A stretch of DNA of 64,000 nt from Arthrobacter sp. ZGTC131 (GCF_002929275.1 NZ_PJIK01000008.1:62001-126000), one strand, 5' to 3'. Shown: positions 36,179-45,090, counted from the first letter of the stretch. Notes: a model not told the origin generated them from the letters alone. Translations and numbers: made by a program.

Positions 36179-37732
36179 CTACTTCGTCCAGGTCAGGTCA
36201 GTGAGACGCCAGGAGCGCTCCAACGGGTCCAGGACGAGCCCGTCCACCCGCTGACTCACCACGGCGCTCTGGCGGTACCACGCGACGGGAATGACGGGCA
36301 ATTCGCTCTGCAGGATTTCCGTCACCTGCCGGCGGCCCTCGGCCGAGCCGTCGGTGTCGCTGCCGCTGGCCATGGTGTTCAGCGTCGACGTCAGGGCCGG
36401 GCTGTTCCAGCCCATCGCTCCATGGTCCGCACCGTCCGGGCCGAAGTCATCGGCCAGTGTGACCATGGCGTCTGGTACCAGTGCATAATTACGGGCGTAG
36501 AGGCCCAGCTCAAGTGAGCCGTCCTGGTGACCGGCGGGGATCTCGCTGGAGTTGCCGATCTTCACCTCGAGGGCGATCCCCAGCTCTTTCAGCTTCGCCT
36601 GGATGGCGGTGGCAAGAATCGGCAGTTCCGGGCGGTCCGGGAAGGTGCGCAGGGTGACGGTGAACTTCTTTCCGTTCCGTTCCAGGGTGCCGCCAGGGCC
36701 TGGGCTCCATCCGGCCCGGGCCAGCAGCTCGCGTGCTCCGGACGGATCGTGACTCAGCGCCGTGATGGATTTCTGGTGCCATTGCGGGAGTGAGGGCGGG
36801 AACAGCTGGGTGGCGGCCATCTCGGGGTCCCGGAGCAGCGCCGTTGCCATCGACTCGCGGTCCAGGGCCATGCTCAGCGCACGCCGAACGCGTACGTCGC
36901 CGAGGATTTCGTGGCCCGCATTGACCTTGAGCAGGATCGTGCGGGGCAGCGTCACGTCGGCGATGTCCACCTCGCCGGCCTGCTTCAGGCGCTGGAGGCT
37001 GGTCGGATCCATGCCGAACGTGACATCGGACTGGCCGCTCTCGGCCATCAGCGCCCGGCTTTCTGACCTCCCCACGGCCTGATATTTCACCTCGGTGATG
37101 GCGGGCTTCTGACCCTGCCACTGCTCGAAGGCGGCCAACTCGATGTTCGCCGGCTGCTCCAGCCGTTTGATGCGGTAGGGGCCGGAACCCACGATCTCGG
37201 TGACCTTCCGATCCACGGTGTAGGAGCTGGGGGCGAGGATCTGCGTGCTGGTGTGAGCCAGCACGGCGGCAAGCGGAGCGAAAGGCTTGGCCAGGGCCAC
37301 CTTCACAGCCTGGCCGTCGGCGGTGATTGCCCTGACGGGGACTTCTGAGAGCGGCGTTCCGGCCTTGCCCCGGGCCGTGTCCAGTGCGGCAGCGACAGAC
37401 GCAGCGGTTACCGGAGTCCCGTCGTGGAAGTGGGCATCGGGGCGGAGCCTGAACGCCCATGTGAGGCCGTCGGGGGAAGTATCCCAGCCCGTCGCCAGCC
37501 CTGGCCGCAGCACGCCTTGGGGATCGGCGTCGACCAGGGTCTCGGCGACCTGTAGCCGCGTGAAGAACCCCCCGCTTGTTGACGGGTCCAGACTGTGGAG
37601 CTCGAACTGCCCCACCACCTTCAGCGGCTGGTGCGGTTGTTGGTTGTCTTGGGCGCCCTCCCCGGCGCAGCCCGCCATCATCAGCACTGCGGCGGCCGAC
37701 GCGCCGGCGGCCCTCATCTTGCGCCAAGCCAT
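36179..37732 (-). CDS. Solute-binding lipoprotein, SBP_bac_5 family (peptide/nickel/metallophore type)
   Basis: 517 residues. A signal peptide with the lipobox MAGC (Cys22) anchors it outside the membrane. The SBP_bac_5 fold is clear from LVDADPQGVLRPGLATGWDT, TWAFRLRPDAHFHDGTPVTA and VRRALSMALDRE. This family binds oligopeptides, nickel or metal-chelate complexes. The promoter carries a palindromic Fur-family-like operator at 37782, which argues for a metal or metallophore ligand rather than peptides; the ligand is not provable from sequence. AAAGGAA precedes the ATG. First gene of the operon. Confidence 0.9.
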   Translation of the reverse strand: MAWRKMRAAGASAAAVLMMAGCAGEGAQDNQQPHQPLKVVGQFELHSLDPSTSGGFFTRLQVAETLVDADPQGVLRPGLATGWDTSPDGLTWAFRLRPDAHFHDGTPVTAASVAAALDTARGKAGTPLSEVPVRAITADGQAVKVALAKPFAPLAAVLAHTSTQILAPSSYTVDRKVTEIVGSGPYRIKRLEQPANIELAAFEQWQGQKPAITEVKYQAVGRSESRALMAESGQSDVTFGMDPTSLQRLKQAGEVDIADVTLPRTILLKVNAGHEILGDVRVRRALSMALDRESMATALLRDPEMAATQLFPPSLPQWHQKSITALSHDPSGARELLARAGWSPGPGGTLERNGKKFTVTLRTFPDRPELPILATAIQAKLKELGIALEVKIGNSSEIPAGHQDGSLELGLYARNYALVPDAMVTLADDFGPDGADHGAMGWNSPALTSTLNTMASGSDTDGSAEGRRQVTEILQSELPVIPVAWYRQSAVVSQRVDGLVLDPLERSWRLTDLTWTK

Positions 37733-37781
37733 TTTTCTGTTCCTTTTGCATAGTCACCTATATTTCTGAGCTGACTCTAGA

Positions 37782-37802
37782 TGCAAATGATTATCAATAG
37801 CA
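37782..37802 (-). promoter_or_regulatory. Fur/Zur/Nur-like operator of the importer operon
   Basis: A 21-base interrupted palindrome: TGCnAnTGAT, one central base, ATCAnTnGCA. The TGATnATCA centre is characteristic of Fur-family metalloregulator sites. It lies 50-70 bases before the binding protein ATG and overlaps a possible -35 element (TTTGCA) with AATATA about 17 bases on. Which metal regulator binds is unknown; none is encoded here. Confidence 0.6.
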
Positions 37803-37874
37803 ATTTTCTGGCGCAGGTATGGACATGCGTGACCGGCAGTTGAGGGTGAGCAGGGTGGCGTTAGCGGCGAGCCA

Positions 37875-38846
37875 TCAGTAATTCTGCTGCAGAAGGTGGT
37901 TGGGCAGCCGGTTCCCGGGAGCGGCCGCGCGGATTTTCAGTAGTTCAAGGGCATGCGCGTGCAGACGCCTGTCCTCATCCGAAACGGGAACCCACGGGGG
38001 AATGGGGACCGAGGTGCCCTCAGCGTCACGGGCAACCATGACGGTGAGGCAGTAAGTGGTCAGATTCAGTTCACCGCTCTTGGGGTCGCCTGAGCGGACA
38101 TGTACCGCCACGTGCATACCTTTGGTTCCGGTGTAGACGAGCCTGGCCTCGACCTCCACCACGTGGCCGATCAGGAGCGGACGGTAGAACCTGACGCCGC
38201 CGGAGAACACCGCCACAGTGTCCTTGCCGCAGTAACGCGAGGCGCAGACGTAGGCCGCCTCGTCGATCCACTTCATGACGATGCCGCCGTGGACCTTGCC
38301 GCCCCAGTTGACATCCGTTGGAGCTGCCATGAACCGCAGGACAACACGCTCCGCAGTGCCGGCATCGGTATATTCCTGAGCATTCATGGCTTCCACGATC
38401 CGTTCACGGATCCCGATCCGCGCCAGCGCGTGGTCGCGCTCTTCCAGTTCCTGCGCGGTGGCGGCTTCGAACTGCTTCACGGGGATGGGCTTGCCGTCCT
38501 CGCCCACGGCCACGAAGATCACCATGCACTGGCTGCGCATGGTGGCCGGTCCCCCCTTGGGGTCGCCGGAGGAGACGACGGTGCGGATGTGCATCGAGGA
38601 CCGGCCCGTGTAAACGATGGTGGCGGTGACTTCGACCATGTCGCCGATGTTGACGGGGTCGGCAAAGTGGATGTTGCCCACATAGGCAGTAACGCAGTAG
38701 GACTTCGCCCAGCCCACGGCTGCGGCGTAGGCCGCCTTATCCACCCACTCCAAGACCGTTCCGGCGTCGACGGAGCCGCTGTGGCCGACGTCCGTAGGGG
38801 CCGCGAGGAAGCGGAGGGTCACTGAATTGGCGGCAGTCTCGCTCAT
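37875..38846 (-). CDS. Acyl-CoA thioesterase, double hotdog
   Basis: 323 residues made of two hotdog domains, about 10-125 and 165-290. Each has the helix motif of this family: SVDAGTVLEWVDKAAYAAAVGW and KVHGGIVMKWIDEAAYVCASRY, and a matching LVYTGxxxMHV strand in the two halves. It hydrolyses acyl-CoA thioesters, like the BACH/YciA branch. ATG 38846. A hairpin region with GGCGTTTGT pairing to ACAAACGCC lies upstream at 38896-38939. Confidence 0.9.
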   Translation of the reverse strand: MSETAANSVTLRFLAAPTDVGHSGSVDAGTVLEWVDKAAYAAAVGWAKSYCVTAYVGNIHFADPVNIGDMVEVTATIVYTGRSSMHIRTVVSSGDPKGGPATMRSQCMVIFVAVGEDGKPIPVKQFEAATAQELEERDHALARIGIRERIVEAMNAQEYTDAGTAERVVLRFMAAPTDVNWGGKVHGGIVMKWIDEAAYVCASRYCGKDTVAVFSGGVRFYRPLLIGHVVEVEARLVYTGTKGMHVAVHVRSGDPKSGELNLTTYCLTVMVARDAEGTSVPIPPWVPVSDEDRRLHAHALELLKIRAAAPGNRLPNHLLQQNY

Positions 38847-38984
38847 GCTGCGATCTTACTGACGACTGCCGCGGGGGACGGAGCCGGGCAGACACAAACG
38901 CCCTGCGGGACGCCACAAGGGGCCGGAAGGCGTTTGTCTGGGCGGGCGGGGTCATCGGGGGCCGGTCACTTCAGTAGCCCGACG

Positions 38985-39020
38985 AAAACGGCGGCTGCGC
39001 ACGTGGGTGCGCAGCCGCCG
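38985..39020 (-). terminator. Rho-independent terminator of the DoxX gene (minus strand)
   Basis: A perfect fourteen-base-pair stem (CGGCGGCTGCGCAC with GTGCGCAGCCGCCG), four-base loop and, read on the minus strand, TTTTCG. It lies 24 bases past the DoxX stop. Confidence 0.88.
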
Positions 39021-39044
39021 TCGGGCATTCCGTGAGGTGACGTC

Positions 39045-39479
39045 CTAGGCGAGGACGCTGAGCTTCGAGCCGGTGCGGCCGAAGAGGGCGCGGTCGACGG
39101 AGAGGCGGCCGGCTCCGGTGAGGGCGATGGCGAGGGCGGCAGCGGCCAGCAGGAGGACCAGTTCGTACCCGCCGTTGGCGGCGAAGACGCCGGCCGGGGC
39201 GTGTACCAGGAAGAAGGCGCCAAGCATGTTCAGTGCCAGCAGTGCCGCGAAGACCCGGGCGAGCACGCCGAGGATCAGGGCGATGCCGCCAGCCAGTTCG
39301 AGCGTGGCGATGACCGGGGCCACGGCCTCGGCTGCCGGAACACCCATCTTGGCGAAGGACGCCTGGGTGCCGGCGATGGTGAACTCGTTGAACTTCTGCC
39401 AGCCGTGGGCAGCGAACAGGAATCCGACGATGACGCGCAGGATGGTCAGGGCGGTGGTGGTCAGGGTGGGCTGGTTCAT
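39045..39479 (-). CDS. DoxX family membrane protein
   Basis: 144 residues with four membrane helices. ILRVIVGFLFAAHGWQKF at the N-terminus and LELAGGIALILGVLARV are DoxX hallmarks. DoxX proteins act with sulfur- or thiol-stress oxidoreductases in actinobacteria; no partner gene is adjacent. ATG 39479; the promoter lies before it in a 130-base gap with AT-rich sequence. Terminated by the hairpin at 38985. Confidence 0.9.
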   Translation of the reverse strand: MNQPTLTTTALTILRVIVGFLFAAHGWQKFNEFTIAGTQASFAKMGVPAAEAVAPVIATLELAGGIALILGVLARVFAALLALNMLGAFFLVHAPAGVFAANGGYELVLLLAAAALAIALTGAGRLSVDRALFGRTGSKLSVLA

Positions 39480-39617
39480 GGGAAGTTTCGCCGTTCGTAT
39501 CGGTTGCGTTCGGTCTTGTCAGCCGGCGATCGGATCGCTTGCAGCTTCAAATCCACTGTCTCGCACAATTGGTTGAAGTGTCAACTAATTGTGACAGTTC
39601 GCACTCCCGGTGTGACC

Positions 39618-40193
39618 CTATGACCGTCTTTTCCGGAGCCAGGGGCCGAGCAGCCTGGTGGTGGCCGGAAGGAAGATGTACGTCATGAGCGGGGTCAGGA
39701 TGCAGGTGGCCAGAAGCACCTGGAGCACCAGCGGCCAGCCCTGGGTCAGAGGGTGCAGCAGGAAGTTGGCCAGCAGGCTCAGGGGAAAGAACGGCAGGAA
39801 GATGCTGACCATCTGCTTCCACCGCGGAGGTACCACGGTCTCCGGGACGGCGAGGTGAACATCACCGGGCGGGGCAAACCAGCCCTCGATCCCGGTGCGG
39901 CGCTCCACCCTGGTGACCTCGACGAGGCCGGCAGCGCTGTCGATCCACCAGCGCCGCTCCTCGGATTCCTCCCAATCGTTGAGAAGGTCGGCGTCCGCGA
40001 AACGGTAGAGCATGTGCCACTCGTCGGAATCGGCTGCGGAGCGGACCCATCCGGAACCGAGATAGCCGGGCCATTCCCGGGCAAGTTCCTGGCCGGCGTG
40101 GGCCCAGGCGCTGGCCTGGCGGGTGCGGCCCGGAAGGACGGTGCGGGCAATGGAAACGGTCACGGGCTGGGTCAGCGAATCTGAGTGTGGCAC
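39618..40193 (-). CDS. Antibiotic-biosynthesis-monooxygenase-like protein with C-terminal membrane helices
   Basis: About 191 residues. The first 115 resemble an ABM-fold dimeric alpha-beta-barrel: TVSIARTVLPGRTRQASAWAHAG, PGYLGSGWVRSAADSDEWHMLYRFADADLLNDWEESEERRWWID. Two hydrophobic helices follow (MVSIFLPFFPLSLLANFLL and VLLATCILTPLMTYIFL), ending in LRKRRS. Fusions of an ABM domain to membrane helices are known in actinobacteria with unknown role. The start is uncertain: GTG 40193 is used, GTG 40244 is possible, and neither has a clear site. Divergent from the MATE gene. Confidence 0.7.
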   Translation of the reverse strand: MPHSDSLTQPVTVSIARTVLPGRTRQASAWAHAGQELAREWPGYLGSGWVRSAADSDEWHMLYRFADADLLNDWEESEERRWWIDSAAGLVEVTRVERRTGIEGWFAPPGDVHLAVPETVVPPRWKQMVSIFLPFFPLSLLANFLLHPLTQGWPLVLQVLLATCILTPLMTYIFLPATTRLLGPWLRKRRS

Positions 40194-40268
40194 TGCAGGA
40201 ATGTTACCGGGTCCGGTGAACGGGCCGGGGTGGGGCGTCAGCACCGCACCGGCCGCTAGGCTGAAAAG

Positions 40269-41621
40269 GTGCCCGACTCACCTTCCGCCACGGTCCCGGC
40301 CGTGAAGTCCAACAGCCACGCCCGCGAAATCCTGCGCCTGGCAGTCCCGGCGTTCGGTGCCCTGATCGCGGAGCCGTTGTTCCTCCTCGCCGATTCGGCG
40401 ATCGTGGGGCACCTGGGCGTTGCCCAGCTGGCCGGCGTCGGGCTCGCCTCGGCGGTTCTCCACACGGCCGTTGGCCTGATGGTGTTCCTGGCCTACTCCA
40501 CCACCCCGGCCGTGGCCCGCGCGATCGGCGACGGGCAGTTCGCCAAGGCCCTGGCCGCCGGACGCGACGGCGTGTGGCTGGCCCTGCTGCTGGGAACCGT
40601 TCTGGCGGTGGCCGGCTTCGTCGCCGCCGAACCGCTGGTGGAACTCATGGGCGCTGATGGCGAAGTCCGTTCCTTCGCCGTGGACTATCTCCGCTGGTCC
40701 ATGCCCGGGCTAGTGGCCATGCTGCTGATCTTCGCCGGCACGGGCGTGCTCAGGGGGCTGCAGGACACGCGGACGCCACTGGTGGTGGCCACGGCTGGGT
40801 TTGCCCTGAATATCGCACTGAACCTCATGCTGGTTTACGGTCTGGGCTGGTCCGTCACAGGGTCCGCGGTCGGAACCAGCATTGCGCAGTGGGCCATGGC
40901 GGCCGTCTATCTCCTCATAGTGCAGCGAAACGCGCGCAGGCACGGGGTTTCGCTCCTGCCCGACTGGCACGGGATCCGCGCCATGACCAAGGTGGGTTCA
41001 TGGCTGATGCTCAGGACACTGAGTCTCCGGATTGCCATCCTGGCAACGGTTCTGGTGGTCACGGCCCAGGGCGCCGTGAACCTCGCCGCGCATCAGCTGG
41101 CCATGACGGTCTTCACCTTCCTCGCCTTTGCACTGGACGCCCTGGCCATCGCCGCGCAGGCCCTCATCGGACGGGAACTCGGGGCCTCCAACCCGGCGAA
41201 GGCCCGGCTGCTGACCCGCACCATGATCCGCTGGGGCACCGGATTTGGTGTGGTGACGGGCCTCCTGCTCGCTGCGGCCGCCCCCTTCGCCGGAGCCCTA
41301 TTCACTTCCGACGCCGGTGTCCAGTCAGTCCTCACGTCCGCCCTGCTGGTGCTGGCGGCAGGGCAGCCCATTGCTGGGTATGTGTTCGTCCTGGACGGCG
41401 TGCTGATCGGGGCCGGTGACGCGAAATATTTGGCGATTGCCGGCGTCGTCAATCTTGCCGTGTATCTGCCGATGCTCTTGGCAGTGCCGCTCTGGGGACC
41501 TGCCGGCGCTGCGGCGCTCGTGTGGGTCTGGGTGGCGTTCTCGGTGGGATACATGCTGGCCCGGGCCATGACGCTGGGGCTGAGGGCACGAACGGACCGC
41601 TGGATGGTGCTGGGTTCCTGA
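40269..41621 (+). CDS. MATE family efflux transporter
   Basis: 450 residues with twelve membrane helices in two halves. The first helix is EILRLAVPAFGALIAEPLFLLADSAIVGHLG, with the DinF-branch pattern ADSAIVGHLG; the loop GxxLRGLQDTRTP (TGVLRGLQDTRTPL) is conserved. It exports cationic compounds by H+ or Na+ antiport. Start GTG 40269 with AAAAGG upstream. Divergent from the ABM-like gene. Confidence 0.92.
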   Translation: MPDSPSATVPAVKSNSHAREILRLAVPAFGALIAEPLFLLADSAIVGHLGVAQLAGVGLASAVLHTAVGLMVFLAYSTTPAVARAIGDGQFAKALAAGRDGVWLALLLGTVLAVAGFVAAEPLVELMGADGEVRSFAVDYLRWSMPGLVAMLLIFAGTGVLRGLQDTRTPLVVATAGFALNIALNLMLVYGLGWSVTGSAVGTSIAQWAMAAVYLLIVQRNARRHGVSLLPDWHGIRAMTKVGSWLMLRTLSLRIAILATVLVVTAQGAVNLAAHQLAMTVFTFLAFALDALAIAAQALIGRELGASNPAKARLLTRTMIRWGTGFGVVTGLLLAAAAPFAGALFTSDAGVQSVLTSALLVLAAGQPIAGYVFVLDGVLIGAGDAKYLAIAGVVNLAVYLPMLLAVPLWGPAGAAALVWVWVAFSVGYMLARAMTLGLRARTDRWMVLGS

Positions 41622-41749
41622 GGCGGGCCCTGTGGGCCCGGTGGCCCCGTGTGTTCGGACGCGGGCCCGGCGGGCCCGGTGCCCGGGGGCGGGGGGCTGG
41701 CGGCCGGTGCCGGGTTCGGGGAAACAGGCGGGCGAACTAAACTGGACCG

Positions 41750-42337
41750 GTGACTTCCCCCGTGAACCCCGTTGAAGCCTCCGCGCCCGCCCACCAGGCG
41801 GAACTGTGGAAGCCGGTCCTGCTGCGGGCCGCCGTCGCCCTGGCGTTCGGTGCCGTAACCGTGTTCTGGGCGGCGCCGTCCGAAGCAGGGATGAGCTGGG
41901 CCGGAGGGGCATACCTCCTGGCGACGGGCGCCGTCCTGCTTTGGGGCATCCCGCCGACCGGCTTCCGCCGCGAGGCGGCGCCCGGCAGGTTCATGTCCGG
42001 AGCGGCATCGGTGCTCACCGGGGCTGGTGCCAGCGTGTTGATCCTGCAGGGCAGCCTGCTGTTCGCCGTTATTGCCGCTTTGGGCCTCGCCGCCGTGGCC
42101 GTCGCCGAGCTTTATTTTGGCATCAGGTTCAGGGGGCGCCATGTCCTGGCGCGGGACTGGCTCGCCTCGGGAGTGATCGGCCTCGGGACGGCGGCTGCCC
42201 TGCCGTTCTTTATCTCCCTCGGCCCGCACGCGCTGCTGGGCGTCACGGGCGGCGGGGCTATCATCACGGGCGTGCTTTGGATCCTGGCAGGTCTCTCGCT
42301 CCGGCATGATGCGCGGACGGCCGCCGCAAGGCCGTAA
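41750..42337 (+). CDS. Hypothetical six-helix membrane protein
   Basis: 195 residues, GTG start, with about six hydrophobic segments beginning LLRAAVALAFGAVTVFWAAP. Short conserved-looking bits are GMSWAGGAYLLATGAVLLWG and AELYFGIRFRGRHVLARDW. It looks like an actinobacterial DUF308-like membrane protein, but I cannot name it with confidence. It follows a GC-rich 128-base gap and may be co-transcribed with the next small membrane gene. Confidence 0.65.
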   Translation: MTSPVNPVEASAPAHQAELWKPVLLRAAVALAFGAVTVFWAAPSEAGMSWAGGAYLLATGAVLLWGIPPTGFRREAAPGRFMSGAASVLTGAGASVLILQGSLLFAVIAALGLAAVAVAELYFGIRFRGRHVLARDWLASGVIGLGTAAALPFFISLGPHALLGVTGGGAIITGVLWILAGLSLRHDARTAAARP

Positions 42338-42339
42338 AC

Positions 42340-42370
42340 TAGAACGTAAGGGTTCTACTCCCTGTAGAAC
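42340..42370. repeat. Overlapping inverted repeats with GTTCTA/TAGAAC
   Basis: TAGAAC at 42340, GTTCTAC at 42352 and GTAGAAC at 42364 form two mutually exclusive hairpins just after the six-helix gene and 70 bases before the next start. This looks like either a regulatory RNA switch or an operator with a repeated half-site. Confidence 0.5.
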
Positions 42371-42439
42371 AATGGCAGTAGGCCAATCACATCACAACGG
42401 GCAGGCCGCATCCTTGCCGCCCGCATTGGAGGAAGCACC

Positions 42440-42811
42440 GTGGCACACCAGACGCCAGGAGAACCGCGGAACATGCGGACCTCGGTTAAGGGACCCCTGA
42501 TGTTCTCCGCGTTTTGGGGTGTGGTGGCCTTCTTCGCGGTCCTGATCTTCGCTTCCGGCGGCAGCTCCCGCGCTCCGCGCTTCGACTTGGCCTTCACCGG
42601 CGCGGGCATCGCCTTCATCGTCACGCTGGTCATCGCGGCGATGCTGTCCATGAGCTACAAGGACAACGCCGAGCACCTCGGCAAGGGCTCCGGCGTCAAC
42701 CTCAGCTCGGCCAAGAAGCCGTCGCACGGCTTTGGCGGCCACGGCCAGAAGCCGGGCCCTGTTGCACCCCGTCCCGCGGACGACTCAAATCCCGACGGCG
42801 GTACGGCCTAG
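42440..42811 (+). CDS. Small two-helix membrane protein
   Basis: 123 residues; GTG start with GGAGGAAGC upstream. Two hydrophobic helices (VVAFFAVLIFASGG and GIAFIVTLVIAAMLSM) flank a short loop, and a polar Gly/Pro-rich tail ends in DDSNPDGGTA. SMSYKDNAEHLGKGSGVNLSS is a conserved-looking juxtamembrane stretch. I recognise no function; it is of a type common in Micrococcaceae. Confidence 0.75.
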   Translation: MAHQTPGEPRNMRTSVKGPLMFSAFWGVVAFFAVLIFASGGSSRAPRFDLAFTGAGIAFIVTLVIAAMLSMSYKDNAEHLGKGSGVNLSSAKKPSHGFGGHGQKPGPVAPRPADDSNPDGGTA

Positions 42812-42873
42812 CCGCACTGCGCCCCTGGCTGCGCTGCACTCATCGCGGCAAACGGCAGCCTGCCAAGAACAAG

Positions 42874-43212
42874 CTAGCTTTCCGGGTCGTACCCGAACTC
42901 GCGGAGCTCCTGCGAGCAGCGGCAGGCCACGGCGATCTTCCTTGCCCACTCGACCGCGTCCTCGCGCGTCGGCAGCTCCAGCACGGTGAACCCGCCCTTG
43001 AGTTCGCTGCCCGGATAGATTTCGGTGCTCACCGACCCGTCGGCGGAAACCAGCACGGGATCGACCTCCTCCTCGATCCCGCCGCCGAATACATAGACGC
43101 CGGCAGCCTTGGCCTCCGCGATCACGGCGTGGGATTCGGCGACGACGATCGGGAACTCCTCGTCGGTGAGCACCATGGCTTCGCTCGGGAAGGAGATGAG
43201 GTATTTGGTCAT
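42874..43212 (-). CDS. YCII-related (DGPF-type) small protein
   Basis: 112 residues, starting MTKYLISFPSEAMVLTDEEF. The YCII fold is recognisable from AEAKAAGVYVFGGGIEEE and SELKGGFTVLELPTREDAVEWARKIA. Such proteins resemble dimeric ferredoxin-like enzymes and often pair with ECF sigma factors; none is here. ATG 43212 is chosen because it starts the domain; the longer frame adds only 21 residues. A C-terminal CRCSQELREFGYDPES follows. Confidence 0.85.
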   Translation of the reverse strand: MTKYLISFPSEAMVLTDEEFPIVVAESHAVIAEAKAAGVYVFGGGIEEEVDPVLVSADGSVSTEIYPGSELKGGFTVLELPTREDAVEWARKIAVACRCSQELREFGYDPES

Positions 43213-43301
43213 GTCTCGATGGTGCCCCGCGGGCGGGCCGGACGGCAATGGTTGCGGATAGCCGAAGGCATTCATGCCTCGAGAAGTCCTGCCGAGTTGA
43301 G

Positions 43302-43850
43302 CTAGTCGCCGCCCGCGGCGCGGCGCGCCCGGTAGGCCGCCACGTGGGCGCGGTTGGCACAGTTTCCCGTGTCGCAGTACCTCTTGGACCGGTTCCGGCT
43401 GAGGTCCAGCACCACTGCGTCACAGTCGTCGGCCGCACACACCAGCATCCGGTCCATTTCCTTGCTGCGGATCACGTCTACCAGGGCCATGGCCGCCTCC
43501 GTTCCCATTCTGTCTGCCAGCGGAGCTTCGCGCGTGGTGGCGTGGAGGTGCCAGTCCCACTGGTCGTGCTTCAGGAGCTGGGGCAGGGCATGCGCTTCGC
43601 GCAGCAACCGGTTCACGCCCGCCACGGCCGTATCCTCGTCCGCGGTCCACAGGGCAGCCAGATCTGACCGCAATGCGTGCACGCTGGACAGCTCGGCGGC
43701 GTTCCGCGTGCGGGATCCGCTAAACCCCTCAGCCCGGAGGAATTCGTCCAGGTCCTCCACGGTGGCCAGTTTTTCATCGCCGTTCGCTGCGCTGTTGATG
43801 AGGTGGACCACGGTCCGCAGCGCCACCTCTGTGTCAGGGGCAAATACCAT
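43302..43850 (-). CDS. CGNR zinc-finger transcriptional regulator
   Basis: 182 residues. The N-terminal ABATE-like domain (DTEVALRTVVHLINSA..) carries no cysteines; the C-terminal zinc finger has CAADDC and DTGNCANRAHVAAYRARR, in the CGNR pattern C-x4-C ... C-x4-C-x-NR. It reads divergently from the EamA transporter with about 70 bases between, so it may control that gene. ATG 43850. Confidence 0.88.
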   Translation of the reverse strand: MVFAPDTEVALRTVVHLINSAANGDEKLATVEDLDEFLRAEGFSGSRTRNAAELSSVHALRSDLAALWTADEDTAVAGVNRLLREAHALPQLLKHDQWDWHLHATTREAPLADRMGTEAAMALVDVIRSKEMDRMLVCAADDCDAVVLDLSRNRSKRYCDTGNCANRAHVAAYRARRAAGGD

Positions 43851-43920
43851 CTTGACTCCTTACAGTGCCGAGCGTAATGTCATGACCAACATCCCACTTT
43901 ACTCCTGACAGGAGGCAGCC

Positions 43921-45057
43921 GTGCCTGCATCCAGCAACCGCGCCGAAATGCCGCAGCCGGAGTCGCCCGCAGCGAGGGGCGCCTCACCGCAACTCCCTCT
44001 TGCACCCGAGACGACGCCGACGCCGACGGCGGCGTCCGCCTCCGTGTCGCCGTCCGTTCCGCCCCGTCCCGCGGTGCCGGGATTCATGGCGTCGGGCCTG
44101 GGCATTGCCCTCTTTTCCTCCGCCGTCTTCGGTCTCTCCGGCTCCTTCGCCAAGGCACTGCTGGAAACCGGCTGGACCCCCGGTGCCGCCGTCACCGCAC
44201 GGCTGACGGGAGCCGCGATCATCCTGGCGATCCCGGCCATCCCGGCGCTCCAGGGCCGGTGGCACCAGTTGCGGGATAACTGGGTGACCATCGTGCTGTT
44301 TGGCCTGATCGGCGTGGCGGCCTGCCAGCTGTTCTACTTCAACGCGGTGGCCCGGCTGTCGGTCGGCGTGGCGCTGCTGCTCGAGTACCTCGCGCCGGTA
44401 CTGATCGTGCTGTGGATGTGGGCGGCGAGCCGGAAGCGCCCGCGCCCGCTCACCATCGCCGGAACACTCCTCTCGCTGGGCGGCCTGGTCCTGGTGCTGG
44501 ACCTGACGGGCGCCGTGAAGATCGACGTCGTCGGCGTGCTCTGGGGCATCGCCGCCGCAGTCTGCCTGGCCATCTATTTCTTCATTACCGCCAAGGAAAA
44601 CGACAGCCTCCCGCCGATCGTCCTTGCCTCCGGCGGGCTCATGGTAGGTGCCGCCGTCATGTGGCTGTCCGCCGCCACGGGCCTGCTTCCCATGGCGTTC
44701 AGCACGGCCGACACGAAACTGGGGCCGTGGATCACGCCGTGGTGGGTTTCCCTCGCCGGCCTGGTGGTGCTTGCCACCGTTCTGGCCTACGTCTCCGGCA
44801 TCATGGCGGCGCGCGCCCTGGGTTCGAAGGTGGCGTCCTTCGTGTCGCTGACCGAGGTGCTGTTTGCCGTGCTGTGGGCGTGGCTGCTGCTGGGCGAACT
44901 GCCGGGCGCCATCCAGCTCCTGGGCGGAGTGCTGATCGTCGGCGGTGTGGTGCTGGTCCGGCTGGACGAGCTGAGGGGACTCGATCCGCGGACCGGCGCC
45001 GGCGCTCCGGAATGCGCGGCCCTCCGCCACGCGAACGACGTCGAACCCGTCCCGTAA
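43921..45057 (+). CDS. EamA/DMT family transporter
   Basis: 378 residues with ten membrane helices, two EamA repeats, after a 50-residue Pro/Ser-rich polar N-terminus and ending in a 30-residue polar tail. SSAVFGLSGSFAKALLETGW is the first-repeat signature, and ASRKRPRPLTIAGTLLSLGGLVLV and GSKVASFVSLTEVLFAVLWAWLLLGE are typical. It exports small metabolites, perhaps amino acids as in RhtA. GTG 43921 follows AGGAGGCAGCC. Divergent to CGNR regulator. Confidence 0.9.
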   Translation: MPASSNRAEMPQPESPAARGASPQLPLAPETTPTPTAASASVSPSVPPRPAVPGFMASGLGIALFSSAVFGLSGSFAKALLETGWTPGAAVTARLTGAAIILAIPAIPALQGRWHQLRDNWVTIVLFGLIGVAACQLFYFNAVARLSVGVALLLEYLAPVLIVLWMWAASRKRPRPLTIAGTLLSLGGLVLVLDLTGAVKIDVVGVLWGIAAAVCLAIYFFITAKENDSLPPIVLASGGLMVGAAVMWLSAATGLLPMAFSTADTKLGPWITPWWVSLAGLVVLATVLAYVSGIMAARALGSKVASFVSLTEVLFAVLWAWLLLGELPGAIQLLGGVLIVGGVVLVRLDELRGLDPRTGAGAPECAALRHANDVEPVP

Positions 45058-45090
45058 GTCCCTGCCCCGTCCGGGAAAGGAGTTAAACGC

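Noticed and set aside
38896-38939. Hairpin ACAAACGCC/GGCGTTTGT as a terminator
   Set aside because: It lies upstream of the thioesterase start and downstream of the DoxX terminator, with no T-run; possibly only an inverted repeat.
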